This document shows positions 1 through 8,324 of a stretch of 64,000 nucleotides of DNA, piece after piece. This DNA comes from Candidatus Krumholzibacteriota bacterium (lineage in GTDB: Bacteria > Krumholzibacteriota > Krumholzibacteriia > LZORAL124-64-63): positions 499,186 through 563,185 of the forward strand of contig JAKLEB010000001.1 in NCBI GenBank assembly GCA_022711765.1. Direction: 5' to 3'. The position numbers were made by a program, and so were the translations under genes. The notes under the pieces were generated by a model that saw nothing but the letters and a program-made list of their open reading frames with translations, was not told the origin of the DNA and did not search any database. Each line of letters begins with the position of its first letter. Position 1 is the first letter of the stretch.

Positions 1-1189
1 GGAAGCGGAAATCGTCCTGCTTGCCCGGCTGGACGTCCGGATCCCAGTCCTCCACCGACGCGCTGAGCAGCTCGTAGCGTTCCTGGTCGTTGGTCGGATC
101 GCCGCCCTGCTGGAACGGCGCCTGGCCGCTGAAGCGCTGGAAGGTCCGCAACTGGACCGTTTCCGGCGCGTGCTCGCCGGTGGGATCCGTGTCGTGGCCG
201 AGAAAGGCGATGCCGAAGTAACCGTCGAGCCGATCGGACTCGGCGGCGTCCCACATGAACCCGACCTCGACCGGCACCCAGCTGCCGTCGGAGGCGCGGA
301 CGGCACCCGAGAAGGAGCCCGCCATATCGTCGGCCGCGGCGCCGCCCAGGCCGCGCGGGCCGATGTCGGGATCGGCGAAAAACCCGATATAGATGCCCGT
401 GATGTCGGTGACGCCGACGTTCGTGATCGTGTACTGGAAGCCGACGAAGTCGTCGACCTGATCGTTTTCCCAGGCGAACGACTCCTGCACGATCTCGAGG
501 TTGAGCGGCTTGTGGTCCGTGAAGAATTCCGTCGCGAGCCGCGTGTTGTCGTACAGGGTCGTGACCATCATCTGGTTGCCGATCTGCCCGAAATCCTCGT
601 CGATCTTGCCGTCCTCGTCATCGTCGTACCCGTTGAGGATCTCCTCGTCGATCCGCGGCTCGCCGGTCAACTCGTTGAAGTCCTCGTCGTCGTTGGGATT
701 CGGTTCGGGGAACCGCCGGCCGCCCGCGTCGTCGTTGCCCGCCGGACGGGTCAGCACGCCGGAGATGCCCTCGTAGATCGTGTCCTGGACGTTGGTCTGC
801 GCCCGGATCTCCGTCTCGTACTGGCCCGTGGAGACCAGGCGCTCGCCCAGCAGCACGCCACCGACCCAGAGGCCGGCGCACCAGAGGTACTCGTTGCCCG
901 AGCCGGCCGGCCATTGCGCCGACGGGGCGTCGGAATAGGTCGTGGCATTCGAGAAGTGCGAGCCGATCAGGCCCCAGTTCGTGATGTTGACCTGGAGCTC
1001 GCCCACGTTCATCACGTACGAGCCGTCGGTGACGAAGGCGCCGTTCGGATTGTAGGGACCCTGGGCCTGGTCGCCGAGATCGACCCAGGCGCCGGCGGGA
1101 GCGACCGCCAGCCAGAGGGTCGCGGCGAGAACCAGGGCAGGACCGAGCCCCCGCCGCGGGATCCGGATCACGTTGCTGAGCAGGGTCAT
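1..1189 (-). CDS. Secreted protein of unknown function, 3' end outside window
   Basis: About 396 codons are visible; the C-terminus lies beyond position 1. The N-terminus is a signal peptide: basic start, hydrophobic stretch around residues 17-32, likely cleavage after an AGA at about residues 35-37. The mature part is rich in aromatic residues, Gly and Asp and includes an acidic segment, NGYDDDEDGKIDEDF, like calcium-binding thrombospondin-3 or EF-hand-type loops. I recognise no enzyme domain. ATG 1189 is preferred over the in-frame ATG 1195 because GGAAAGG sits 7 nt upstream. It follows the TonB receptor by 51 nt and may share its transcript. Because SprA is encoded in the same window, it could be a type IX secretion substrate; the deciding C-terminal sorting domain is not visible. 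Confidence 0.7.
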   Translation of the reverse strand, partial: MTLLSNVIRIPRRGLGPALVLAATLWLAVAPAGAWVDLGDQAQGPYNPNGAFVTDGSYVMNVGELQVNITNWGLIGSHFSNATTYSDAPSAQWPAGSGNEYLWCAGLWVGGVLLGERLVSTGQYETEIRAQTNVQDTIYEGISGVLTRPAGNDDAGGRRFPEPNPNDDEDFNELTGEPRIDEEILNGYDDDEDGKIDEDFGQIGNQMMVTTLYDNTRLATEFFTDHKPLNLEIVQESFAWENDQVDDFVGFQYTITNVGVTDITGIYIGFFADPDIGPRGLGGAAADDMAGSFSGAVRASDGSWVPVEVGFMWDAAESDRLDGYFGIAFLGHDTDPTGEHAPETVQLRTFQRFSGQAPFQQGGDPTNDQERYELLSASVEDWDPDVQPGKQDDFRF

Positions 1190-1240
1190 CGTCATCCCTT
1201 TCCGTGGTCGCCGATCCAGCCGGCGCCCCGCATCACGATC

Positions 1241-4200
1241 CTAGAATCGCCAGCCGAGTCCGACCCGGAACAGGCGGTGCTGCGCGAACGCCCGCGGGTC
1301 CTTGATCGGGATGAACTCGGCGAAGGTGTCGCCATCCTGGTCCTGCAGGTAGGCGCCACCGAATTTGCCGGTCTCGGTCAGGTACGACTGGCCGGCGTTG
1401 GCCGCGTTGTTCATGCCGGGGAAGATCCCCGGCGACGTGCTGACCACCTGGTCCTGATTGAGGATGTTGAATCCCTGCAGGTACAGGGTCAGACGCTGGC
1501 CGTACACGTCGATCTGCCGCTGGAACTGCAGGTTCACGTCGATGGTCGACGGCAGCCGCTCGCTGTTCTCCAGCAGCGGGTCCTGGCGCTTCGCATACCG
1601 GTCGACCGGGGTCCAGGGGAAACCCGATCCGTAGGTCACGTCGATGCCGCCGTTCCACCCCTGCTGCTCGAGGAAGAGCTGGACGCTGACCGTGTGGCGC
1701 TGGTCCCAGGCGAGCGGCAGCTCCTGGCTCGGCAGGAACTCGAGCCCTTCCGGGCTGCCGCCGAACTCGGTGCTGCTCGCGACGCCGTCCGCGTAGGCGA
1801 AGGTGTACGCGGTGTCGAGATGCCAGTGGTTGCTCAGGCGCTTCTCGAGCGAGATCTCCATGCCGCGCGCCGACGCGTAGGCCTTGTTGATGTAACGGGC
1901 GAGGGTGTTGCCGGTTTCCTCGTCCGTGACCTGGGTCGCGGCGATCAGGTCGTAGATGTCCTTCGAGTAGATCGCGAACGAGCCGCCCAGGTAGTCGTTG
2001 AACTGGTGCTGGATCGCGGCCTGGTAGCTGATCGTGGTCTCGGCCTCGAGGTTCGGGTTGCCGAGCGTGCCGAGGTTGCCGACCACTTCCTGGCTCGCGA
2101 AGAGGAACTCGCGGCCAGGGAACTGCACGAACCGGCCGTAGTGGAAGCTGAAGCCGTCGCGCTCGGTGATCGGGAACGCGAAGCCGAGGCGCGGCGAGAA
2201 CTGCGTCTTGTACTTGAGCACGTTGCGGTCGACGTCCTCGTTCCGCAGCTGGATCTCCGCCGCCGAGCCGGGCGAGAACATGTCCCAGCGGAAGCCGTAG
2301 TTGACCACCATGCCTTCGTACTCCCAGCGGTCCTGCAGGTACCACGAGGCCTCGGGGTTGTACGTGTGGAACTCGTTGCGGTTGGTCCCGAGCGAGTACT
2401 CGCCGGTGAAGCGGTTGACGGTCTCGCGGGCCGGGGAGCTGATGTCGAGCTCCTGCAGGTCGTTGTAGATCAACTGCAGGCCGGTCCGGACCAGGTGCCC
2501 CTCCCACCGCGCGCTCGTGAGGTCGAAGCGCGCCGAGTACGTGCGGCTGTACTGCTCGGCCCAGAAGGGGTAGTCGCTCGTCGTGATGAACAGCGGGTTC
2601 AGCTCGTCCGAGTAGTAGTCCGAACCGCCCTGGTAGATGCTCGCCTGGCCGCTGAACAGGTCCGGCGACCACACCCCGCCGTGGTTGTACGCGAACGGGT
2701 CCTGGCCGTTGACGTCCTGCCGGGTGTCGAACGCCACGAGCGCGAAGGCCAGCGTGTAGAACGTCGACTCGTCCAGGCGGTGCTTCCAGAACAGCTTGGC
2801 GCTCTGGCTGAAGGTCGACGCCTCCAGGTTGTTGTCGGCGGCGTTGAACGCCGTGTACGAGGAGTCTTCCGCGACCGTCGAGAAGCCGGAGTAGGGATAC
2901 CGGTAGCCGTCGAACAGGGGCTGCGCGGCCACCCAGTACATGCGGTTGTCGGCGGCGGACCGGACCTGGAGGATCGGCACGGTCTGGCGGATGAAGCTGG
3001 AGTTGCGGATCTCCATGACGATCGCCGGCCGGGAATCGCGGAGCATGGTCTCGTACCACGGTCCGTAGTAGACCGGGATCTGGCGACCGGTGTAGAGCCA
3101 GGCGTCCTGGTCCTCGCCGGACGTCATCGGCACGATGTAGGGCATGTAGACCAGACGCTGCGCGTAGCCGTTGACGCTCCAGTTCGGCGAGTAGCTCTGG
3201 TTCCAGCCGCCCGAATAGGTGTACTCGGCGGTGAGCTCCTTGGTGCCGCTCTCGTCGAAGAAATAGGCCAGCTTGGCCGAACCCCGCACGGTGTTGCTCT
3301 GGCGGCGGCGGAACGAGAGCAGGTTCGTGTCGCCCACGTTCAGGTCGTACTCCGGCCGATTCGCCACCGAGTAGTTCTCGCCGTCGGTCCAGCTCAGGTC
3401 GCCCGAAACGTAGTAGGTGAGGTTGTCGACGGGCGACGGTCCGCCGAAGCCGTACTCGAAGCGGTCGAAATTCGTGAATGTGCGGTCCTGCCGGCCGAAG
3501 TCGTCGGTCAGGAAGCGGAGGCCGCCCTCGAACTTCTCCCGCGAGCCGGTCTTGGTCGTGATGTTGATGACGCCGGAGAGGGCGTTGCCGTACTCGGCAT
3601 CCAGACCGCCGGTCACCGCCTCGACGCTCTCGACGGCGAGCGTCGAGACCGAGAGGGTCTGGCCGCCGATCGGGTTGTCCACGGACACGCCGTCGATCTG
3701 GGTCTGGACCTCGCCCGAACGCCCGCCGCGCACGTACAGCTGGCCGGCGCGCATGATGATGCCGGCCTCGCGAGCCAGCGCCTCGTCGACCGAATCGATC
3801 GCGAACCGCTCGAACTTCTCGGAGCCGATGTCGCGGGTGCTGGTCGCGCCCTTGACCTCGACCATGTAGCGCGCCGCGTCCACGTCGAACGCCTGCAGGG
3901 TCTCGACGATCGTGACCTTGAGCGTGAAGTCGAGGTCGACCGTCTGGCCAGGCTGCAGGTTCACGGTGATCTCCTTCGGCTCGTAGCCTAGGTAGAGCAC
4001 CTGGATCGTGTAGACGCCCGGCGCCAGGCCCCGGAAGTAGAAGGATCCACCGCCGAGGGACATGGTGCCCCGCGTCGTCCCCTTGATGATGACGTTGGCA
4101 TAGTCGAGCAGGTCGCCGGTCTCCCCATCCTTGACGATCCCCTTGATCGTACCGGGCGCCGCCTGGGCCCAGACGTCTCCGGCGCTTCCGAGGCACGCGG

Positions 4201-4255
4201 CCAGGATGATGCTCGAACCGAGGACGATCCACTCTTGACGGAGACGCCGGAGCAT
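1241..4255 (-). CDS. TonB-dependent outer-membrane receptor with carboxypeptidase-regulatory-like N-terminal domain
   Basis: 1004 aa. Takes up a ligand across the outer membrane using TonB energy; the ligand is unknown. The signal peptide (residues 1-30) has probable cleavage VWA before Gln31. Residues about 34-115 form a CarboxypepD_reg-like beta-sandwich with the usual GxxxFxFxGLxPGxY pattern. A plug follows at about 130-245, with YVRGGRSGE, IDGVSVDNP and AEYGNALSGVINI. The rest is a long beta-barrel ending in Trp-Arg-Phe, as outer-membrane barrels do. ATG 4255 is chosen because AGGAG lies 7 nt upstream and the signal peptide starts there; the longer in-frame start at 4339 has neither. It has its own strong promoter 8 nt beyond the ABC-transporter stop, so it is probably transcribed separately. 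Ligand could be peptide or metal, but neighbourhood alone does not decide. Confidence 0.92.
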   Translation of the reverse strand: MLRRLRQEWIVLGSSIILAACLGSAGDVWAQAAPGTIKGIVKDGETGDLLDYANVIIKGTTRGTMSLGGGSFYFRGLAPGVYTIQVLYLGYEPKEITVNLQPGQTVDLDFTLKVTIVETLQAFDVDAARYMVEVKGATSTRDIGSEKFERFAIDSVDEALAREAGIIMRAGQLYVRGGRSGEVQTQIDGVSVDNPIGGQTLSVSTLAVESVEAVTGGLDAEYGNALSGVINITTKTGSREKFEGGLRFLTDDFGRQDRTFTNFDRFEYGFGGPSPVDNLTYYVSGDLSWTDGENYSVANRPEYDLNVGDTNLLSFRRRQSNTVRGSAKLAYFFDESGTKELTAEYTYSGGWNQSYSPNWSVNGYAQRLVYMPYIVPMTSGEDQDAWLYTGRQIPVYYGPWYETMLRDSRPAIVMEIRNSSFIRQTVPILQVRSAADNRMYWVAAQPLFDGYRYPYSGFSTVAEDSSYTAFNAADNNLEASTFSQSAKLFWKHRLDESTFYTLAFALVAFDTRQDVNGQDPFAYNHGGVWSPDLFSGQASIYQGGSDYYSDELNPLFITTSDYPFWAEQYSRTYSARFDLTSARWEGHLVRTGLQLIYNDLQELDISSPARETVNRFTGEYSLGTNRNEFHTYNPEASWYLQDRWEYEGMVVNYGFRWDMFSPGSAAEIQLRNEDVDRNVLKYKTQFSPRLGFAFPITERDGFSFHYGRFVQFPGREFLFASQEVVGNLGTLGNPNLEAETTISYQAAIQHQFNDYLGGSFAIYSKDIYDLIAATQVTDEETGNTLARYINKAYASARGMEISLEKRLSNHWHLDTAYTFAYADGVASSTEFGGSPEGLEFLPSQELPLAWDQRHTVSVQLFLEQQGWNGGIDVTYGSGFPWTPVDRYAKRQDPLLENSERLPSTIDVNLQFQRQIDVYGQRLTLYLQGFNILNQDQVVSTSPGIFPGMNNAANAGQSYLTETGKFGGAYLQDQDGDTFAEFIPIKDPRAFAQHRLFRVGLGWRF

Positions 4256-4261
4256 GTGCGA

Positions 4262-4440
4262 GCTCCTTTCCGAGGAAACCGTTCCGGGCGCACCCGTGGC
4301 TTCCGAGGACCTGCGACAAGGACGCGACGAGACGGGCACCGGCTTCTGCCCCGGTTCGGGTGTTGAACCGGAGAACGAACCACGCGAGGACCCGCATTGC
4401 AGGTGAAAAAATCGCGGTTTTCGCCTCCAACCAGCAACCG
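4262..4440 (-). promoter_or_regulatory. Structured ~185-nt 5' leader of the TonB receptor gene
   Basis: Between the inferred transcription start near 4441 and the start codon lies a leader with two foldable elements. A perfect 7-bp stem with a 7-nt loop spans 4351-4371 (CCGGTTC/GAACCGG). Nearer the Shine-Dalgarno, 4274-4280 pairs with 4298-4304 and encloses a smaller CGGG/CCCG hairpin at 4285-4296. I do not recognise a known riboswitch class; cobalamin leaders precede many TonB receptors, but I did not find the B12-box signature. Confidence 0.4.
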
Positions 4441-4447
4441 TTGGCTA

Positions 4448-4476
4448 AATGTAGAGACCGGGTAATGGTGTGTCAA
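4448..4476 (-). promoter_or_regulatory. Promoter of the TonB receptor gene
   Basis: On the minus strand, TTGACA (4476-4471, perfect -35) is followed after exactly 17 bp by TACATT (4453-4448, 4/6 match to -10). The start point would be near 4441. The site is in the most AT-rich stretch of the neighbourhood and begins just after the stop codon of the upstream ABC gene. Confidence 0.75.
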
Positions 4477-4483
4477 TAAATTG

Positions 4484-6166
4484 CTACCGGGCTTGGCGAT
4501 CCACCTCGGGGCACCGCAAGTGGTGTCCCGGCGCGGACTCGCGAAGCGGCGGCAGCGCGGCCCGACAGGCCGGCTGGACGAGGCGGCAGCGGTGGGCGTA
4601 CGGGCAACCCCCGGCGGTCGATCGCGGATCGGTCGCCGGTCGAATCGGCAGCAGCGGTCCACCCGTTGCACGGCGCGCGAGGTTGGCGGGGGCGGCCGCG
4701 GCGAGGTCGGTCGCGAACGGGTGGCGAGGTCCGTCTACGAGGCCGGGGCGAAAAAGTTCCACCAGGTGACCGTCGAGCAGAACGGCGACCTCGTCGCACC
4801 ACCGCTCCAGCAGCGCGAGATCGTGGGAGATCAGCAGCAGGGCCAGGCCATGCTGCCGCTGCGCCCGGCGCAGGAGTTCGAGCAGGCGATCGCGCCGTGC
4901 TGAATCGAGCGAACTCGCGGGCTCGTCCGCGACCAGGACGCGCGGCCGCGCCGCGAGCGCGCGCGCCAGCTGGACGCGCTGGCGCTGGCCGCCGGATAGC
5001 GCGTGCGGACGTCGGCGGGCGAGCTCGACGTCGAGGTCGACCTCGGCGAAGAGCGCGAGCGCGCGCTCGCGCGCCGCGGCCGGCGCGTCGCCCGCCGCGC
5101 GCGCGGCCTCGACGACCGCCGCCAGCGCCGGTTGCCGAGGGTCGAGCGCCGCCGCCGGATCCTGGCTGACGAGCTGGACCGCGCGCCGCCCCGCCGCCGC
5201 CGGCTCCGTCGCCGCGCCCGCGACGCTGAGCGAGCCCGAGGCGAGCGGCAGCCAGCCGGCGAGCGCCCTGGCGAGTGTCGTCTTGCCGGCGCCGGATTCC
5301 CCCGCGAGGCCGAGCGCCCAGCCGGTCCGCAGCGTCAGGTCGATCGGATGGACGATCGGGCGCCAGCGGGCGCCATCGCGGACCGCCACCGCGAGTCCGC
5401 GCCCGGCCAGGCAGACCGGCGCCGCCGGGTCGCCGCGCGACGGCGGCTCGGCGCCGCGCGCGACCGACTCGCCGGCGCCGGACGCGACCTCGACGATCCG
5501 GTCGGCGATCAGCGGGACGAGCTCGCGATCGTGGGTGACCAGCAGCAGCCCGAGCCGCCGGCGGCGCACGAGGTCCGCGAGCAGGTCGACGATCTCCTGC
5601 TGGACGATCAGGTCGAGCGCGGTCGTCGGCTCGTCGGCGAGCAGCAGGCGCGGCTGCGCCGCGAGGGCCGCGGCGAGGCACACGCGCTGGCGCTGACCAC
5701 CGCTCAGCTGGTGCGGATACCGGCGCATCAGCCGCTCCGGATCCGGCAGGCGCACCTCCCCCAGCAGCGCCGCGACCGCCGCGGGCAGATCGCGGCGGCG
5801 GACGTCCCGGCGGTGCCGCCGCAGCACCTCGGCGACCTGCGCGCCGACGCGCCGCACCGGATCCAGCGAGTGACGGTGGTCCTGGAGCACCAGGCCCACG
5901 CCGCGGCCGCGCAGGCCGTGCCAGAACCGCCGGTCGGCGGCGAGCTCGCGGCCTTCCCAGCGGATGCTGCCGGACCACCGGGCGCCGTCGGGCAACAGGT
6001 CGAGAATCGTGCGACAGAGGGTGCTCTTGCCGCAGCCCGACGGGCCGACGAGCGCGACGCATTCGCCGGCCGCCACGTCGATATCCAGGCCGGCGAGGGC
6101 CGGTCGCGGCGCCCCGGCGTAGCGGACCCGGAGGTCGCGGACGGCGAGCAGGTCAGCGCCGGCCAC
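4484..6166 (-). CDS. Fused double-ATPase subunit of a peptide/nickel-type ABC transporter (DppD-DppF/GsiA-like)
   Basis: 560 aa, two complete nucleotide-binding domains in one chain. First: Walker A GPSGCGKST at 41-49, signature LSGGQRQR at 154-161, Walker B LLLADEP at 174-180, switch His about 212. Second: Walker A GESGAGKTT at 289-297, LSGGQRQR at 390-397, Walker B VLVADEP at 410-416, His about 448. The C-terminus carries the oligopeptide/dipeptide tail with four cysteines (521, 527, 534, 552), the pattern that binds an iron-sulfur cluster in some Dpp ATPases. Start is GTG 6166, 3 nt after the permease stop, with GGGGAGG upstream; no ATG fits. It energises the two permeases encoded just before it. 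Substrate is not determinable. Confidence 0.9.
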   Translation of the reverse strand: MAGADLLAVRDLRVRYAGAPRPALAGLDIDVAAGECVALVGPSGCGKSTLCRTILDLLPDGARWSGSIRWEGRELAADRRFWHGLRGRGVGLVLQDHRHSLDPVRRVGAQVAEVLRRHRRDVRRRDLPAAVAALLGEVRLPDPERLMRRYPHQLSGGQRQRVCLAAALAAQPRLLLADEPTTALDLIVQQEIVDLLADLVRRRRLGLLLVTHDRELVPLIADRIVEVASGAGESVARGAEPPSRGDPAAPVCLAGRGLAVAVRDGARWRPIVHPIDLTLRTGWALGLAGESGAGKTTLARALAGWLPLASGSLSVAGAATEPAAAGRRAVQLVSQDPAAALDPRQPALAAVVEAARAAGDAPAAARERALALFAEVDLDVELARRRPHALSGGQRQRVQLARALAARPRVLVADEPASSLDSARRDRLLELLRRAQRQHGLALLLISHDLALLERWCDEVAVLLDGHLVELFRPGLVDGPRHPFATDLAAAAPANLARRATGGPLLPIRPATDPRSTAGGCPYAHRCRLVQPACRAALPPLRESAPGHHLRCPEVDRQAR

Positions 6167-6169
6167 GGG

Positions 6170-7030
6170 TCACCTCCCCTGCTCGCCACCCGGCAGGAGC
6201 CGGCTGCGCAGGCCATCCGCGATCAGGTTGTAGGCAAGGACGGTGAGCGCGATCGCGGCGCCGGGAAACGCCGTCAGCCACCAGCCGTCGAGCAGGTTCG
6301 CGCGCCCCTGAGCGATCATCGCCCCCCAGGTGACGAGCGGTTCCTGCGGTCCCAGCCCGAGGTAGCTGAGGAACGACTCGAGCAGGATCGCCTGCCCGAT
6401 CCGCAGCGCCCCGGCCACCACCACGGTCGGCAGCACGTTCGGCAGGACGTGGCGCCAGGCCACGGCCCAGCCGCCGACCCCCAGCCCGCGCGCCGCGACG
6501 ATGAACTCGCGGTCGCGCAGCGCGATCGCCTCGATGCGCACCAGGCGCGCGACGTCCATCCAGCTCGACACGGCCAGCACGGCGATCAAGAGCCCGAGCG
6601 ACGGCCGCGACACCGCGACCAACAGGAGGACCAGATAGACGCCCGGGAACGCGAGGAAGAGGTCGACGAGCCAGGTCAGGCCTCGCTGCAGCCGGCGAGG
6701 GCCGAGCCCGGCGGCGAGCCCGACCGCGGTGCCCATCACCGCCGCGAGCGCCATCGTCGACCAGCCGACCAAGAGCGAGATGCGTCCGCCGTGAAGAACG
6801 CGGCTCCAGACGTCTCGTCCGAGCGGGTCGGTCCCCAGCGGATGGCTGGCGCTGGGCGGCTGGAGCGCCTGGCCGGCCGGTCCGAGGGCCGCGGGATCGG
6901 CGGGCGCCAGCACGCCCGCCAGGAGCGCCGCGACGACCCCCGTCGCGGCCAGGCAGAGACCCAGGCGCAGATCGCCGCGGATCCCGCGCAACTGGACGTC
7001 GGCCCGCACGAGCGCGATCGGGAGGTCCAT
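6170..7030 (-). CDS. ABC transporter permease, DppC/OppC-like
   Basis: 286 aa integral membrane permease of the BPD_transp_1 type. After an N-terminal membrane helix (about 22-45), the segment HPLGTDPLGRDVWSR is diagnostic of DppC/OppC/NikC. About five more hydrophobic helices follow, with the cytoplasmic EAA-type loop around AARGLGVGGWAVAWRHVLPN contacting the ATPase. Its start overlaps the stop of the preceding permease by one base (TGATG), and it ends 3 nt before the ATPase gene, so the three are translationally coupled. It forms a heterodimeric pore with the DppB-like partner. Confidence 0.9.
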   Translation of the reverse strand: MDLPIALVRADVQLRGIRGDLRLGLCLAATGVVAALLAGVLAPADPAALGPAGQALQPPSASHPLGTDPLGRDVWSRVLHGGRISLLVGWSTMALAAVMGTAVGLAAGLGPRRLQRGLTWLVDLFLAFPGVYLVLLLVAVSRPSLGLLIAVLAVSSWMDVARLVRIEAIALRDREFIVAARGLGVGGWAVAWRHVLPNVLPTVVVAGALRIGQAILLESFLSYLGLGPQEPLVTWGAMIAQGRANLLDGWWLTAFPGAAIALTVLAYNLIADGLRSRLLPGGEQGR

Positions 7031-8016
7031 CAGCGCACCTCCTGCCAGCCGGCGTCGAACCGCAGCCGCGGATCGGCCCAGCGGCACCCGAGGTCCGCCA
7101 GGATCGAACCCAGCGCGACCATCGTGGCGACGAGCGCGGTCGCCGCCATGATCACCGGATAGTCGCGCGCCAGGAGCGACTGCACCGCCACGCGACCCAG
7201 GCCCGGCCAGGCGAAGACCTCCTCGACCGCGACCGCGCCCCCGAGCAAGCCCGGCAGGCTCAGCCCCAGGAGCGTGAACACCGGCAGCAGCGCGCCGCGC
7301 AGCGCGTGTCCCCAGACGACGCGGCGCTCGGCGACGCCGCGCGCGCGCGCGGCCAGGATCCAGTCGCTCGCCAGGACGCGGGCCACGCTCGTGCGGACGT
7401 GGCGCGCCGTCACCGCGAAGTTGCCGAGGCCGAGCACGAGGACCGGCAGGACCAGGTGACGGGCGAGGTCGCCGAGGCGCGCGCCGGCCGGCAGCCAGGC
7501 CGCGTCGGGGGATCGCATGCCGCCGGTCGGCAGCCAGCCCAGGTCGCGCGCGAAGACCATGATCGCCACCAGGCCGAGCCAGAAGCTCGGCAGCGAGTAG
7601 AGCACGAGCCCGGCGGTGTTCAGCAGTCTGGTCCACCGCCGCCGCGGCTGGCCGGCGACCAGCGTGCCCACGACGATGCCGGCCGCGAGCTCGACCACGA
7701 GCGCGGTCACGGTGAGCAGCAGGGTGTTGGGGATCGCCTCGGCCACGACCGCCGCCACCGGACGCTGCTGGCGCAGGCTCGTGCCGAAGTCGCCGCGCAG
7801 CGCGCCGCCGAGCCAGCGCGCGTACTGCTCGCCCAGCGGCCGGTCCAGTCCGTACCGCTGGCGCACCAGGTCGCGGCCTTCCGCGCCGAGGTGCTGCTCC
7901 GCGATCAGATCGGCCGGATCTCCCGGCACGAGGCGGACCAGGAAGAAGACCACGGTGAGCACGCCCAGGATCATGAGCGCGGACTGGCACAGTCGACGGA
8001 GCAGGTAGCGCGGCAC
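7030..8016 (-). CDS. ABC transporter permease, DppB/OppB-like
   Basis: 328 aa permease. The N-terminal MPRYLLRRL, membrane helix and VRLVPGDPADLI are hallmarks of DppB/OppB/NikB proteins, and length fits the family (about 310-340). About six transmembrane helices; the EAA-like loop is near AARARGVAERRVVWGHAL. Start is GTG 8016; no upstream in-frame start gives a better N-terminus. First gene of a three-gene operon with a candidate promoter at 8072-8101. A periplasmic solute-binding protein, normally encoded alongside, is missing from this operon and from the window. Confidence 0.9.
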   Translation of the reverse strand: MPRYLLRRLCQSALMILGVLTVVFFLVRLVPGDPADLIAEQHLGAEGRDLVRQRYGLDRPLGEQYARWLGGALRGDFGTSLRQQRPVAAVVAEAIPNTLLLTVTALVVELAAGIVVGTLVAGQPRRRWTRLLNTAGLVLYSLPSFWLGLVAIMVFARDLGWLPTGGMRSPDAAWLPAGARLGDLARHLVLPVLVLGLGNFAVTARHVRTSVARVLASDWILAARARGVAERRVVWGHALRGALLPVFTLLGLSLPGLLGGAVAVEEVFAWPGLGRVAVQSLLARDYPVIMAATALVATMVALGSILADLGCRWADPRLRFDAGWQEVR

Positions 8017-8324
8017 GGGGGCCTTTCACGGTCGAGCGGGACGGCCCGGCGGAAGGATCCGCCGCTCCGAGATACTAGGGACCGCCGCGCGGGACGGTCA
8101 AGCGCGCACCTCCCGGGCAGGATGCACGGCCCGCGCCGGCGGACCGGGCATTTCGGGTGCGGTCCCGCTGAGGCGATTCGCCCGCCGGGATGACCGATCG
8201 CGCCCGTCAATGGCGCGACGTGCCTCGCGATTGCCCGCTGTTCCCCGCGGTCCGTCGTGGAACGTCTCTTTCTCCGGGCGCGGCGACCTCTGCATTCAGC
8301 ACCTCCGACCCGAGGAAGGCGACC
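8017..8324. other. Divergent intergenic region with candidate promoter for the ABC operon
   Basis: 308 bp between the leftward ABC operon and the rightward lipoprotein gene. On the minus strand TTGACC (8101-8096) and TAGTAT (8077-8072) are 18 bp apart, a fair promoter for the ABC operon. For the rightward gene I see no convincing -35/-10 pair, although GAGGAAGG precedes its ATG. No credible small gene is visible; short ORFs here lack ribosome-binding sites. Confidence 0.45.

Noticed and set aside
170..3991. 1273-codon plus-strand ORF and many similar long ORFs opposite or out of frame with real genes
   Set aside because: High GC content leaves stop codons rare in every frame. This one is antisense to the TonB receptor and left-edge gene, rich in Arg/Val/Ala/Gly repeats, with no domain and no ribosome site. 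The same holds for the long ORFs antisense to gcv genes, uvrA, infB, sprA and others.
4262..4440. Cobalamin riboswitch before the TonB receptor
   Set aside because: The leader is about 180 nt and structured, but I could not find the B12-box-like conserved stretch; stated only as an unclassified leader.
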